In this document: piece by piece, positions 18,841-29,463 of the stretch
Layout of the letters: each line of letters starts with the position of its first letter
How positions within the stretch are numbered: position 1 is the stretch's first letter
Assembly: GCF_030296595.1 (NCBI RefSeq)
Contig: NZ_AP027731.1
Location: forward strand, 2,046,001 to 2,110,000
Direction: 5' to 3'
Length of the DNA: 64,000 nucleotides
Origin: Naasia aerilata
Lineage (GTDB): Bacteria; Actinomycetota; Actinomycetes; Actinomycetales; Microbacteriaceae
The notes under the pieces: model-generated
What the model was told of the DNA's origin: nothing
Database searches by the model: none
The model's input: only the letters and a program-made list of their open reading frames with translations
Position numbers and translations under genes: made by a program

Positions 18841-19742
18841 ATGCCGGAGCTTCCCGAGGTCGAGACGGTCCGGTCCGGCCTCGCCCCCGCCGTCACGGGC
18901 GCCACGGTGACCGGAGTCCGCGTGCTCGACGTGCGCTCGATCCGCCGCCACGCCGGCACCGTCGACACCTTCGTCGACGAGCTGAAGGGCGCGCGCATCG
19001 AGTCCCCCGTGCGCCGGGGCAAGTTCCTCTGGCTGCCGCTCTCCGGCGGCGACCGCACCCTCGTCGCGCATCTCGGGATGAGCGGCCAAGTGCTTCTGCG
19101 GGCACCCGACGCCCCCGACGACCGCCTCCTGCGCATCCGCATCGATGTGGACTCACCGGAGCACGGCCCGCTGTCCGTCGCGTTCGTCGACCAGCGGATC
19201 TTCGGCTCGATGGCGGTCGACGACCTGCTGCCTACCGTCGACGGCGAGCCGGGTGGCTACGGCTCGGCTGCGCCGCGGGTGCCCTCCCAGGTCGCGCACA
19301 TCGCGCGGGACCCCTGGATCCCGCCTTCGACGACCGCCGCTTCCTGACCGCCCTCGCGCGGAAGAACACCGGCATCAAGCGCGCGCTGCTCGACCAGACG
19401 CTGGTCAGCGGCATCGGCAACATCTACGCCGACGAGGCGCTGTGGGCGGCGAAGCTGCACTTCGACACCCCGACCGCATCCCTCTCCCGGCCCCGCGCGA
19501 AGACCCTGCTCGCCGAACTGCGGTCGGTGCTCGCCCGCGCCCTGGAGGACGGCGGCACCAGCTTCGACGCCCAGTACGTGAACGTGAACGGCGCGTCCGG
19601 CTACTTCTCGCAGCGCTTGAACGCCTACGGGCAGCAGGGCAAGCCGTGCGCGCGCTGCGGCACCCCGATCGCACGGGCGAGCTTCATGAACCGCTCGAGC
19701 CACTACTGCCCGCTGTGCCAACGGCTGCCGCGGGGGCGCTGA
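18841..19742 (+). CDS. mutM: Formamidopyrimidine-DNA glycosylase (frame break)
   Basis: About 300 residues. The start [11 protein letters not shown] carries the catalytic Pro2 and Glu3. The H2TH region reads [15 protein letters not shown], and a C-terminal zinc finger has CARCG and CPLC pairs. It excises oxidised purines such as 8-oxoguanine. The raw frame ends after [16 protein letters not shown]; one more C in 19311-19314 gives [20 protein letters not shown] and the rest of the enzyme. The stop codon forms the loop of a GC hairpin (19732-19751). Confidence 0.92.
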
Positions 19743-19751
19743 CGCGCCCCC
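19732..19751 (+). terminator. GC hairpin around the mutM stop codon
   Basis: GGGGGCGC (19732-19739) and GCGCCCCC (19744-19751) form a perfect 8-base stem with TGAC as the loop; the TGA stop spans 19740-19742. It could end the DUF177-mutM transcript. The absence of a U-tract lowers confidence. Confidence 0.55.
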
Positions 19752-19754
19752 GGA

Positions 19755-19881
19755 GATTGAGGAGGGGCCGGAGGCCCCGTCTCGAAATCTCGCGAGCTTG
19801 TCTCAGGACTCAGCCGCGGTGATCGGGTACTGAGACAAGGTCGCCAGATTTCGAGACGCTCCCTACGGTCGCTCCTCAATC
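19755..19881. repeat. Nested 127-base palindrome (GATTGAGGAG family)
   Basis: Three successive arm pairs nest: GATTGAGGAG/CTCCTCAATC (19755-19764, 19872-19881), GTCTCGAAATCT/AGATTTCGAGAC (19779-19790, 19846-19857) and CTTGTCTCAG/CTGAGACAAG (19797-19806, 19830-19839). Each pair is perfect. It lies between convergent mutM and the acetyltransferase gene, whose TGA stop (19880-19882) falls on the edge of the element. Very similar sequences are, to my knowledge, common between genes in Microbacteriaceae. Confidence 0.85.
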
Positions 19882-20971
19882 AACGAGCTTCCAAGGTCTT
19901 CTTCTGCCACACGCCCTGGTAGCCGATCGGGACGAAGCCGAGCGCCTCGTTGACGCCCAGCATGTAGCGGTTCTCCTCGGCGTTGAACGTGCAGATGACG
20001 CCGGTCGCGGGGGAGTGCTCCGCGATCGCGGCGTGCAGCGACGCCTTCACCAGGAGGCCGAGCCGGTGACCGCGGTGCTCGCTCAGGACGAGGGTGTCGC
20101 CCTGCTGGGCGGGGCGCGAGCGGTCCGCGGGGATGTACACGTTCGTGAAGCCGACCAGCCGGTCGGTCTCACGGTGCCGCACCGCGGCGGTGAGCAGCAG
20201 GTAGCCGCCCTCCTCGGCTCGGGCGTCGTTGTCGCGGACGCGCTCCGCGGTCCACACCTCCTCGTCGACCTCGACGCCGGCCTGAGGAGCATCGGTCGAC
20301 ATGCGGGAGTAGAGCAGGGCCTGGTCCTCGAGCCGCTCCTCCGGCGTCGCGCCGGCCCACACGACCACGTCGTAGTCGTCGCCGGCCGACTCCCGACCAC
20401 GCCGGAGCCCATCGGCCGTCGCCTCCACCGAGGCGGCGAGATCGAGCCGGCTGATGCGGTAGATCTGCTCCAGCGTCCACTCCCGCTCGCGCAGGAAGCG
20501 GACGCCCGGGTCGGCCGCCGGCAGGCTGCCGAACCCGGTGGGCGGGGCGACCCGGGGCTCGTCGTCCGTTCCGCGAGTGTGCACGATCCAGGCCTGGAGC
20601 ACGTCCCGGTGCGCCTCCGCCGCCTTCCGCTCGCCCACCTCGAGGAGGGCGGCCCCGATGCCGCGCCCGCGCCAGTCGGGGTGCACCTCGACCTCGACCA
20701 CGGCCACACAGGAGCCGTCCTCGAGCGGCAGCTCGACGAAGCCGCGGCCCACGATCCGGCCGCCCATGCGCGCCAGGTAGATCCGCCGGTCGAACCAACG
20801 GTCGTGGTACTCGATGAGGAGGCCGCCCGGATCCGGCGCCAGGTCGAAGCTGCCGAGCGCGGCGGCCTCGGTCTCGTTGCGCACGCGCACCATCTCGGCC
20901 CACGAGCCGTCGTCCTCGGCGATCGACGCGGGGATCTGCAGAAGCTCGATCTCGAGGCCGGGCACGGTCAC
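19880..20971 (-). CDS. Tandem GNAT-domain acetyltransferase
   Basis: 363 residues from GTG 20971. Two GNAT domains are apparent. The first, around residues 40-140, has VVEVEVHPDWRGRGIGAALL, an acetyl-CoA-binding motif A (RGRGIG). The second, around 230-355, has TLVLSEHRGHRLGLLVKASL (HRGHRLG) and YMLGVNEALGFVPIGYQGVW. Tandem GNATs include mycothiol synthase MshD, but the length and sequence do not identify the substrate. A GATACT hexamer (20978-20983, minus strand) lies six bases before the GTG, suggesting a leaderless mRNA. Confidence 0.8.
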   Translation of the reverse strand: MTVPGLEIELLQIPASIAEDDGSWAEMVRVRNETEAAALGSFDLAPDPGGLLIEYHDRWFDRRIYLARMGGRIVGRGFVELPLEDGSCVAVVEVEVHPDWRGRGIGAALLEVGERKAAEAHRDVLQAWIVHTRGTDDEPRVAPPTGFGSLPAADPGVRFLREREWTLEQIYRISRLDLAASVEATADGLRRGRESAGDDYDVVVWAGATPEERLEDQALLYSRMSTDAPQAGVEVDEEVWTAERVRDNDARAEEGGYLLLTAAVRHRETDRLVGFTNVYIPADRSRPAQQGDTLVLSEHRGHRLGLLVKASLHAAIAEHSPATGVICTFNAEENRYMLGVNEALGFVPIGYQGVWQKKTLEAR

Positions 20972-21131
20972 GGCGCCAGTATCCCGAGCCGCGGCCGTCC
21001 CCGCCACCCCGAGGACCGCTGATCGAGGAGCTCCCGAAGCGACGGCAACCATCGGCCGAGGGCGCGAGGATGCCGGACGCCCGGCGCGGCTCCGGCGGGG
21101 AAGCCGCGCGCGGGGTGACCATGGCGGCGTG

Positions 21132-21923
21132 ATGGGATTCACGCACGCGACGAGCGGCACGGCCGCCTGGCTGGCGGTCACCGCCGCTCTGCCCGCGTTC
21201 GGCACCGGGATCCTGCCGCTCACGCCGGCGGGCGTCCTCTCGGGAGCGATGGTGTCGGCCGGGGCCGCCCTCCTCCCCGACGCCGACCACAAGAGCGCCA
21301 CCATCGCCCACTCCGTTCCCGTCCTCGGCCCCCTGGTCACGGACGCGATCGGCGACGCGAGCGGCGGACACCGGCACGGCGCCCACACGCTGCTCGCGGC
21401 CGCCGTGGTGACCGGTGCGGCGGTCGCCCTCGGGCGGTGGAGCGTCGATCTGCCCGTCTTCGGGCCGACGGCCGTCGGGCCCGCCGTGGCGACCGTCGCC
21501 CTGATCACCTTCGCCCTCAAGGCGCGCGACCTGGTCCGCCACTGGCGCACCGCGTGGGCACTCGGCCTGGCCGCCGCGGCGGTCGTGTTCTTCTACGCCG
21601 CCGACTCGAGCGTGTGGTTCCCCCTCGCGGTCGGGCTGGGCTACGTCGTGCACCTGGCGGGCGACGCGCTCACCGTGGGCGGCATCCCCGGGCTCCTCTG
21701 GCCGATCACCATCAAGCCGCCCACCTGGTGGGTGCGCACCGAGGTGCTGAACGACCTCTGGAAGCGCAACGGCTACATCGCGCTCCCGCTGCTCGGCAAC
21801 GCGGGCTCGCTCCGGGAGTACGGCTTCGCGATCCTGCTCGGCCTGTACTGCGCCTACGGCTTTGCGGATGTGGGACTGCGCCTCGTCGCATCCCTGCCCG
21901 GTCTGCCCCTCGCGGTACCGTAG
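21132..21923 (+). CDS. Membrane-bound metal-dependent hydrolase, YdjM-like
   Basis: 263 residues with several hydrophobic segments. It has the YdjM/DUF457 pattern of metal-binding residues: His in MGFTHATSG, ALLPDADH, HRHGAHTL and a late HLAGDALT. A GTG immediately before the ATG is an alternative start. Members of this inner-membrane family have no firmly assigned substrate. It is followed 30 bases later by smc, with no terminator between them. Confidence 0.78.
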   Translation: MGFTHATSGTAAWLAVTAALPAFGTGILPLTPAGVLSGAMVSAGAALLPDADHKSATIAHSVPVLGPLVTDAIGDASGGHRHGAHTLLAAAVVTGAAVALGRWSVDLPVFGPTAVGPAVATVALITFALKARDLVRHWRTAWALGLAAAAVVFFYAADSSVWFPLAVGLGYVVHLAGDALTVGGIPGLLWPITIKPPTWWVRTEVLNDLWKRNGYIALPLLGNAGSLREYGFAILLGLYCAYGFADVGLRLVASLPGLPLAVP

Positions 21924-21953
21924 GGGCTTCCTTCCCACCACCTCGGAGGCCGC

Positions 21954-24900
21954 GTGCATCTGAAGAGCCTGACCCTCAAGGGGTTCAAGTCCTTCGCGCA
22001 GCCGACCACGTTCGCGTTCGAGCCGGGGGTCACCTGCGTCGTGGGCCCGAACGGCTCGGGCAAGAGCAACGTGGTGGACGCGCTCGCCTGGGTCATGGGG
22101 GAGCAGGGGGCGAAGACGCTCCGCGGCGGAAAGATGGAGGACGTCATCTTCGCCGGCACCTCGACGCGAGGGCCGCTCGGCCGCGCCGAGGTCACGCTCA
22201 CGATCGACAACTCGGACGGCGCCCTGCCGATCGACTACACCGAGGTCACGATCAGCCGGACGCTGTTCCGCAACGGCGGCAGCGAGTACGCGATCAACGG
22301 GGAGGGCTGCCGGCTCCTCGACGTGCAGGAGCTCCTCAGCGACTCTGGCCTCGGCCGCGAGATGCACGTCATCGTTGGCCAGGGCCAGCTCGACCAGGTG
22401 CTGCACGCGAACCCGATGGAGCGGCGCGGCTTCATCGAGGAGGCCGCGGGCATCCTCAAGCACCGGAGGCGCAAGGAGAAGACCGAGCGCAAGCTCGAGT
22501 CGATGCAGGCGAACCTCACCCGCCTGTCCGACCTGGCCGGCGAGATCCGGCGGCAGCTGAAGCCTCTCGGCTCGCAGGCGCAGGTCGCGCGCGAAGCTCA
22601 GGCGATCCAGGCCGCCGTCCGCGACGCGCGGGCCCGGCTGCTGGCCGACGAGATCGGCGGACTGCGGGGCGAGCTCGCCGCCTTCGGCCGCACCGAGCAC
22701 GAGCGGGGCGCCGAGCGGATGGTGCTGCAGGCCGAGCTGGACGAGAAGTCCCGGCGGGCCGCGGACCTCGAGGCGAGCGTGTCCACGGAGGAGGTCGATG
22801 CGGCCCGCACGGCCGCCTTCGCTCTCGAGTCCGCCCAGGAGCGGCTCCGCAGCCTCTACACGCTCGCGAATCAGCGGCTCGCCCTGCTCGGCTCGGCCGA
22901 TGACGGGCCCGCCGCAGAGCCGACCGTGTCGCCCGCCATGATCGAGGACGCCCGGGCGGAGCTGGCCCGGCTCGGCACAGCGGTCGAGGACGCAGAGCGC
23001 GAGCTCGCCGTCGCCCGGGCCGCATTCGCCGCGTCCCGGCAGGAGCTCGACGCTGTCGATGAGCGGATCGCCGCCCAGAGCGCGGAGGTGTCGCGCTACG
23101 ACCTCGAGGTCAGCGCCCTGAGCGGCCGCGTCGACGTCGCAGCATCCCGCCTTGCGTCCGTCCGCGGCGAGGTGCTGCGGTCGCGCAACGCGCTGGAGGC
23201 CGCTGACGACCGCCACGCGACGGCACTGGCACGCCTGGCGGAGGCCGAGTCGGAGACTGCCGCGGAGGTCGACGACACCCTGCCGGGCCTCCTCGAGGAC
23301 GCGCAGGCGGAGCTGGAGCGCGCGACGGCGGACGTCGAGCGGCTCAGGGACGCCCTGCACGCCCAGGAGCGGGAGCGGGACGCCCTCTCGGCCCGCACGA
23401 CGGCCCTCTCGCTGGCGCTCGACGTGAAGGACGGCTCCTCCGAGCTGGCGGCGGCCGGAGTGGCCGGGGTCCGCGGTCTGGTGGCCGACAGCGTCGGCGT
23501 GGAGCCGGGCTGGGAGGCCGCCGTCGCCGCGGCGCTCGGGACCCTTGCGGACGCCGTGCTCGCCGACGACGAGGACACGGCGGTCGCCGCCCTGCGCCAC
23601 GCGGAAGCCGCGGAGCTCGGCCGCGTCGACATCCTGCTGGCCGTCGCGCCCGCCGGCGATGAGCCCGGCGATCGGGCGGGCGCTCCGGTTCTGCCGGGCG
23701 TTCCCGCCGCCTCCGTCGTGGCGGCCCCGGCCGGCGTCCTCGCCCTGCTCCGGGACGTGGTGCTCGTCGACGACCTCGACTCCGCGCGGGGCGTCTGGGC
23801 TGCCGCACGCGCCGCGCGCCCGGCCGTCACCGTGGTGACGCGCGCGGGGAGGTGCTGTCGCCGCATCTGCTCCGCGGCGGGACCGGGCGCACGCAGAGCC
23901 GCATCGAGCTCGCCGCGCAGCGGGACGAGGCCGGCGAACGCCTCGCGGACGTCCGCTCCGCCGCGGATGCAACCCGGGCCGAGCTGGCGGAGCGCCGGGC
24001 CGACGCCCAGCGTGCCGGCGAGCAGGTTCGGGCGGCTCAGGCGGCCCTCCGCGAGTCCGAAGGACGCTCGGCTGCACGGTCGCAGACCCTGAACCGGCTC
24101 CGCGCCCACGTCGATGCGGCGGTCGCCGAGCACGAGCGCCTCGCCGCGGCGCTGGCTCGCTCCAACGAGCAGGTGGCAGCAGCCGAGGGCGCGCTCGCAG
24201 CAGCGAAGGCGGAGTTGGACGCCGCACGCAGCACGCCTCGCCCTGCCTTCGACGGCGGCGTCCGCATCCCGCTCGCCGAGCGCGTCGAGGCGGCGCGCGA
24301 GCGGGAGGTCGCGGGGCGGCTCGCCGTCGAGACCGCCCGCGAGCGGGTGCGCGCGGAGACGTCGAGGATCGCCTCGCTCGAGCGGCGCCTCGAGGCGGAG
24401 CGGGAGGCCGCCGAGGAGGCGGCGCGTCGGGCGGTGCTCCGCAGACGTCAGATCGAGTCGGCCTCTGCGGTCGCGGAAGCGCTTCCCGCGGTGCTCGACT
24501 CTGCTGACCGCTCGGTTGCGCAGGCGCGCCTCGAGCTCGCGGCGGCCGAGGCGGAGCGGTCGGGCCGCAACCGCGAGCTCCTGGACCTCCGCAGGGCGGA
24601 GTCGGAGCTCCGCGCCCGACTTCACTCGATCACCGAGCAGGTGCACGGTCTCGAGCTGCGCATCTACGAGAAGCGCCTGCATCTGTCCAGCCTGCTGGAG
24701 CGGGCCGCCGCCCTCGGGCTCAGCGAGGAGGTGCTCCTCCGCGAGTACGGCCCCGAGGTGCCGGTCCCCGACGCCTCAGCCGAGGTCGAGGAGGGGGAGC
24801 AGCCGCCCACGCGGCCCTTCGTGCGCGAGGAGCAGGAGGAGCGCCTCGCCGTGGCGGAGCGGAAGCTCGCTCAGCTCGGCCGGGTGAACCCGCTCGCGCT

Positions 24901-25495
24901 CGAGGAGTTCGCGGCTCTCGAGCAGCGGCACACGTTCCTCACCGAGCAGCTCGCGGACCTGCAGAGCACCCGCAAGGACCTCCTCACGATCATCGGGGAG
25001 ATCGACGAGAAGATGCAGTCGATCTTCCTCACCGCCTTCGAGGACACGAAGGCGGCCTTCGCGGAGGTGTTCCCGATCCTCTTCCCCGGCGGCACCGGCA
25101 GCATCGAGCTCACCGAGCCCGACGACCTCCTGACGACCGGCATCGAGGTGTCCGTGCGGCCCGCGGGCAAGAAGATCGAGCGCCTGTCGCTGCTGTCCGG
25201 CGGGGAGCGGTCCCTCGCGGCGGTCGCCCTGCTGGTCGCCATCTTCAAGGCCCGGCCGAGCCCGTTCTATATCATGGACGAGGTGGAGGCGGCGCTCGAC
25301 GACGCCAACCTGGGCCGACTCCTCACGATCTTCGAGGACCTCCGCCGCTCCTCCCAGCTCATCGTCATCACCCACCAGAAGCGCACGATGGAGATTGCGG
25401 ACGCCCTCTACGGCGTCTCGATGCGCCAGGACGGCGTCTCCGCGGTCGTCGGCCAGCGGATCGGTCGCGAGCGGGAGGAGCTCGCCGCGAGCTAG
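21954..25495 (+). CDS. smc: Chromosome segregation protein SMC (frame break)
   Basis: About 1180 residues, the normal SMC size. N-terminal ATPase half with GPNGSGKSN, two long coiled coils rich in Ala/Glu/Arg, a hinge near residues 490-620 (GVAGVRGLVADSVGVEPGWE), and the C-terminal half with LLSGGERSLAAVALL and IMDEVEAALDD. It compacts and segregates the chromosome with ScpAB. The raw frame breaks after VVTRAG; one more G in 23846-23849 gives GEVLSPHLLRGGTGRTQSRI. GTG start at 21954 follows CTCGGAGG. As an essential-class gene it is unlikely to be truly broken. Confidence 0.95.
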
Positions 25496-25553
25496 CTCCC
25501 TGGTCTTGTGCGCCTCCGCGGCTCCGCGTCACCGGAAACCGCGGGCACCACCC

Positions 25554-25638
25554 CTCGCTCAGCAGGCGGAAACCGACCTCGGCAGGACGGAATCGGCCTT
25601 TTCGGCCTGCCGGAGGCGGAAACCGCCTGCTGAGCGAG
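25554..25638. repeat. Intergenic palindrome, CTCGCTCAGCAGGC family, copy 1
   Basis: CTCGCTCAGCAGGCGG (25554-25569) is matched by its inverse ending GCCTGCTGAGCGAG at 25638. The interior repeats GGCGGAAACCG-like segments in direct and inverted order. It fills the gap between the convergent smc and amylase genes. The second copy is at 41145-41233, also between convergent genes. Confidence 0.8.
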
Positions 25639-25649
25639 AGTGCAAGGAC

Positions 25650-27289
25650 TCAGGGGAGGACGCGGAGCCAGCGGAAGCCGTAGCCCTCGAGCGGGATCAC
25701 GGCGGTGCCGGGCTCGGCAAGCGTCTCCCGGGTGCCGCTGAGGAGGTCGAGGAGCGAGCCGCCGTCGACCGCGAGCTCCACGGACACCGGCTCCGCGGCG
25801 AAGTTGTGCACGAGCACCACGCAGCCCTCGTCCCACCGCATCGCATGCGCGAGGACGCTGTCGTGCCCCGAGGGCAGCAGCTCGAACGCGCCGAAGCCGA
25901 TCTCGAAGGTCCGCCGGTAGCAGCCGATGAGGCTCTGCACGAAGCTGAGCAGCGAGTCCGGATCGTGCTGCTGCGACTCGACGCTGACGAACTCGGGGCC
26001 GTAGCCGCCGGGCGTCACCGGCGCAGCGAGCCTGCGCGCGGGTGCCGTCGAGAAGCCGCCGTTCGGCCCCGGATTCCACTGCATCGGCGTGCGCACCGCC
26101 GACCGGCCCTCCACTGCGAGGTTCTCGCCCATCCCGATCTCCTCGCCGTAGAACAGCGTCGGGGTGCCCGGCAGGGCGAAGAGGAGGCTGTAGGCGAGCC
26201 GGATGCGGCGAGGGTCGCCGTCCAGCATGGGCGGCAGGCGCCGGCGCAGGCCCCGGCCGTACAGCTGCATCTCGGGGTCGGGCCCGAACGCGGCGAACAC
26301 CTCGCTCCGCTCCTCCTCGCTGAGCTTGTCGAGGGTGAGCTCGTCGTGGTTGCGCACGAAGATTGCCCACTGCGCCCCGTCGGGCAGGTCCGGCCGTCCG
26401 GCGAGGGCATCCGCGAGGGGCCGGGCGTCCTGCCGGGCCAGGGCGAGGTACAGGTGCTGCATGCCGAGGAAGTCGAACTGCATGGTGAGCTCGCCGCCGT
26501 CGGGCCCGCCGAAGAACTGGAGCTGGTCGGCGTACGGCAGGTTGACCTCGCCGAGGAGGACCGCCTGGCCCGACCGCCGGTTCATGAAGGACCGGAGCGA
26601 CCGCAGGTACTCGTGCGGATCGGGCAGGAGGGAGGCGGCGTCCTTCACCCCGCTCGTGTCGAGGATGAAGGGCACAGCGTCGACCCGGAACCCGGAGACT
26701 CCGAGCTGCAGCCAGAAGCCCATGATCTTGGCGATCTCGTCCCGGACCAGGGGATTGGTCACGTTGAGGTCGGGCTGCTGGCGATAGAAGCTGTGCTGGT
26801 AGTACTGGCCCGTCTTCTCGTCGTACTGCCAGACGCCGTTCTCCTTGTCGGGGAAGACGTTCTCCTCGTGGCCGGGCGGGGAGCGTCCCGCCACACGTAC
26901 CAGTCGCGGTACGGCGACTCGCGGCTGGACCGCGACGCCTTGAACCAGGGGTGCTGGTCGGAGGTGTGGTTGACGACGAGGTCGATGATGACCCGGATAC
27001 CCCGGTCGGCGGCGAGGCGGAGCACCTCGACCAGCTCGCCGTGGGTGCCGAGTCGGGGGTCGACGCCGTAGAAGTCGGTGATGTCGTAGCCGTCGTCGCG
27101 GCCGGGGGTCGGATAGAAGGGCATCAGCCAGAGGCAGGTGATGCCCAGTGAGGCGAGGTGGTCGATGCGGTGCGCGAGGCCGACGAAGTCGCCGCGCCCG
27201 TCGCCGTTGCCGTCCTGGTAGGTCTCCACGTCGAGGCAGTAGACGACCGCGGAGCGCCACCAGAGGTCGCTGGTGTCGGTGATCCTCAT
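25650..27289 (-). CDS. Alpha-amylase family (GH13) protein, trehalose-synthase-like (frame break)
   Basis: About 547 residues. GH13 blocks are visible: DLVVNHTSDQHPWF, GFRVDAVPF (nucleophile Asp), LLGEVNLPYADQ (acid Glu) and FVRNHDELTLDK (transition-state Asp). The layout resembles trehalose synthase TreS, which interconverts maltose and trehalose, but the function is not settled. In the raw frame the N-terminal part stops after WRDAPRPATRR; one more base in 26878-26881 gives DAPPPGHEENVFPDKENG. Its ATG overlaps the stop of the upstream LLM gene (ATGA), so the two are coupled. Confidence 0.85.
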
Positions 27290-28263
27290 CGCGTCGCCCG
27301 AGCCGTGACCGGGAGCTGCGGCAGGACGTGCTCGCCGAACGCGTCCAGGAATTCGTCCTGCTGCTGACCCACGTGGTGCAGGTACACCTCGTCGAAGCCG
27401 AGCTGCATGAGCTCGGTCAGCTTGCCGACGTGCCAGCCGAGGTCGGACGAGACGAGCACGGCCTCCTTCGTCGCCTCCGTCGGCAGGTCCTTGGTCCGCT
27501 CGTCGAAGGCCTCCGGCGCATCGAGGTCCCAGGCGAGGTCCGGCGGCAGATTGTTCGCGCGCCACTGCTCGTGGGCGATCGCCAGCGCCTCCTCGTCGGT
27601 CTTCGCGTAGCTGACGTGCACCTGGAGGACGAGGGGGCCCGTGCCGCCGCCGTCCCGGAAGGCGTCCGACACCTTCCGCACCTCGTCGACGGGCTGGGCG
27701 ATCGTCGCGAGGCCGTCCGCCCAGCCGCCCAGCCAGCGGGCGGTCTCCGCGCTGACCGCGGCGCCGAGGAGCAGCGGAGGCGTCTCCGGAAGCGTCCACA
27801 GCCGCGCGCGGTCCACCGTGACGAGGCCGTCGTGGCTGACCTCCTCGCCGGCGAGGAGGGCGCGCATGACGTCCGCCGACTCCTTGAGCCGCTGGTTGCG
27901 GACGTCCTTGGCCGGCCACGCGTCGCCGGTGATGTGCTCGTTGAGGTTCTCGCCGGACCCGAGGGCGACCCAGAGCCGATCCGGGTACATGGCGGCGAGC
28001 GTGGCCGCGGCGTGGGCGACGATCGCCGGGTGGTAGCGCTGCCCGGGAGCCGTCACGAGCCCGTGCGGGATGCTCGTCCGCTCGAGCGACGCGCCGAGCC
28101 ACGACCACGCGAAGCCCGACTGTCCCTGCCGGACGCTCCATGGGGCGATGTGGTCGGAGCACATGGCACCGGTGAAGCCCACCTCCTCGGCACGGCGCAC
28201 CGCTCGCAGCAGCTCGCTCGGGTGGATCTGCTCGTGGGAAGCGTGGAAGCCGATCACAGTCAT
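27286..28263 (-). CDS. LLM-class oxidoreductase coupled to the amylase gene
   Basis: 325 residues. It is related to F420-dependent G6PDH-like enzymes (SDHIAPW, ALGSGENLNEHITG) and resembles the TIGR03885 family, described as having probably reverted from F420 to FMN. The substrate is unknown. The ATG is preceded by GGAGGAAGAGC. Its stop overlaps the amylase start, suggesting a shared task in sugar metabolism, perhaps oxidation of a sugar or sugar phosphate. Its promoter region faces ftsY across 117 bases. Confidence 0.82.
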   Translation of the reverse strand: MTVIGFHASHEQIHPSELLRAVRRAEEVGFTGAMCSDHIAPWSVRQGQSGFAWSWLGASLERTSIPHGLVTAPGQRYHPAIVAHAAATLAAMYPDRLWVALGSGENLNEHITGDAWPAKDVRNQRLKESADVMRALLAGEEVSHDGLVTVDRARLWTLPETPPLLLGAAVSAETARWLGGWADGLATIAQPVDEVRKVSDAFRDGGGTGPLVLQVHVSYAKTDEEALAIAHEQWRANNLPPDLAWDLDAPEAFDERTKDLPTEATKEAVLVSSDLGWHVGKLTELMQLGFDEVYLHHVGQQQDEFLDAFGEHVLPQLPVTARATR

Positions 28264-28368
28264 GCTCTTCCTCCGTCGTGTCTCCCCGAGGCTATCCGCG
28301 GGCTCGGGGGCGGGGACAGGGGTGGCCTGCCTGCTTCGGGACTGCAGAGGGGCGGCCCTCGCCGCGGA

Positions 28369-28374
28369 TAGGCT
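28369..28374 (+). promoter_or_regulatory. -10 hexamer TAGGCT of ftsY (leaderless)
   Basis: TAGGCT ends six bases before the GTG start at 28381, with no ribosome-binding site between them. This predicts a leaderless ftsY mRNA. Confidence 0.5.
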
Positions 28375-28380
28375 TTCGCC

Positions 28381-29264
28381 GTGGCAGATCGCACCCCCTG
28401 GTCGCTGGCCGGCCGCCTCCGCGGCATGTTCGGCGGAGCGAAGCGGACCATCGACGAGGACACCTGGGAGGACCTCGAGGCCGCCCTCATCGGCGCTGAC
28501 TTCGGGCCGACCGTCACCGACGAGACCATCGCGGACCTCCGGGAGAAGGTCGATCGGTACCGGACCACCGACCCCGGGACCTGCAGCGGATGCTGCGGGA
28601 GACCATCGAGGAGCGCCTGTCCAAGTTCGACCCCACGCTCCGCCTCACCGAGCGCCCCGCCGTCGTGCTCGTTGTGGGCGTGAACGGGGTCGGCAAGACC
28701 ACCACGATCGGGAAGTTCGCCAAGTTCGTGCGCAACTTCGGCCGCACCGTGGTGGTGGGCGCGGCGGACACCTTCCGCGCCGCGGCCGTCGAGCAGCTCG
28801 CCACCTGGGCCGAGCGTGCCGGCGCCGACATCGTCCGGCCGCAGCATCCCGGCCAGGACCCGGCGTCCGTCGCCTTCCAGACCATCGAGCAGGCCAAGCG
28901 CAACGGCACCGAGATCGTCATCATCGACACGGCCGGCCGGCTGCACACCAAGGCCGGGCTCATGGACGAGATGACGAAGATCACGCGCGTCATCGAGAAG
29001 CAGGCGCCCATCGCGGAGGTGCTGCTCGTCCTCGACGCGACCACCGGCCAGAACGGTCTGATGCAGGCGGAGGCGTTCCTCGAGTCCGCGGGCGTCACGG
29101 GCCTCGTGCTCACCAAGCTGGACGGCTCCGCCAAGGGCGGCTTCGTGCTCGCGGTCCAGGAGCGCACCGGGCTGCCGATCAAGCTCATCGGCCAGGGCGA
29201 GGGCATCGGCGATCTCACCGGCTTCACCCCGCACGTGTTCGCCCAGAACCTGGTCGGGGTCTGA
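28381..29264 (+). CDS. ftsY: Signal recognition particle receptor FtsY (frame break)
   Basis: About 294 residues, the NG domain of FtsY without the long acidic A domain seen in E. coli. GTPase blocks are GVNGVGKTTTIGK, AADTFRAAAVEQL, DTAGRLHTK and TKLDGSAKGG. It receives Ffh-bound ribosomes at the membrane. The raw frame breaks after RTTDPGTC; one more C in 28572-28575 gives RTTDPRDLQRMLRETIEER. Ffh, its partner, is about 3 kb downstream; in many actinobacteria they are closer. Confidence 0.95.
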
Positions 29265-29285
29265 CCGCGGCTTGCGCTCGGGTCG

Positions 29286-29416
29286 GCTGATCGAATCACG
29301 GAGAATCGGCGGCCGTCTCGCGGGGCAGCTGACCGAATCACGGAGAATCGGCCGCTGACGAGGCGCTCCATGCGGTTTCGGGGCCGTGGACGCTCGAATC
29401 TCCTTGATTCGGTCAG
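29286..29416. repeat. TGACCGAATCACGGAG-family element, copies 1a/1b
   Basis: Two direct left arms (29286-29310 and 29328-29352, reading GCTGA[T/C]CGAATCACGGAG) are followed by one right arm at 29396-29416 (TCCTTGATTCGGTCAG). The left and right arms pair at 19 of 21 positions. The duplicated left arm permits two alternative stems. Confidence 0.8.
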
Positions 29417-29463
29417 GACCTGAAATACCGCCGGTGCTCGGTCGGGACCGCGTCAGGGCCGAG

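Noticed and set aside
21021-21047. GATCGAGGAGCTCCCGAAGC as a half copy of the GATTGAGGAG palindrome family
   Set aside because: Only a partial match on one arm with no inverse partner nearby; could be a decayed copy but the evidence is too weak to list.
20169-24227. A 1352-codon open frame on the minus strand opposite smc and the YdjM-like gene
   Set aside because: Low-complexity Arg/Ala/Pro composition and perfect overlap with smc; only its end coincides with the acetyltransferase region, in the wrong frame.
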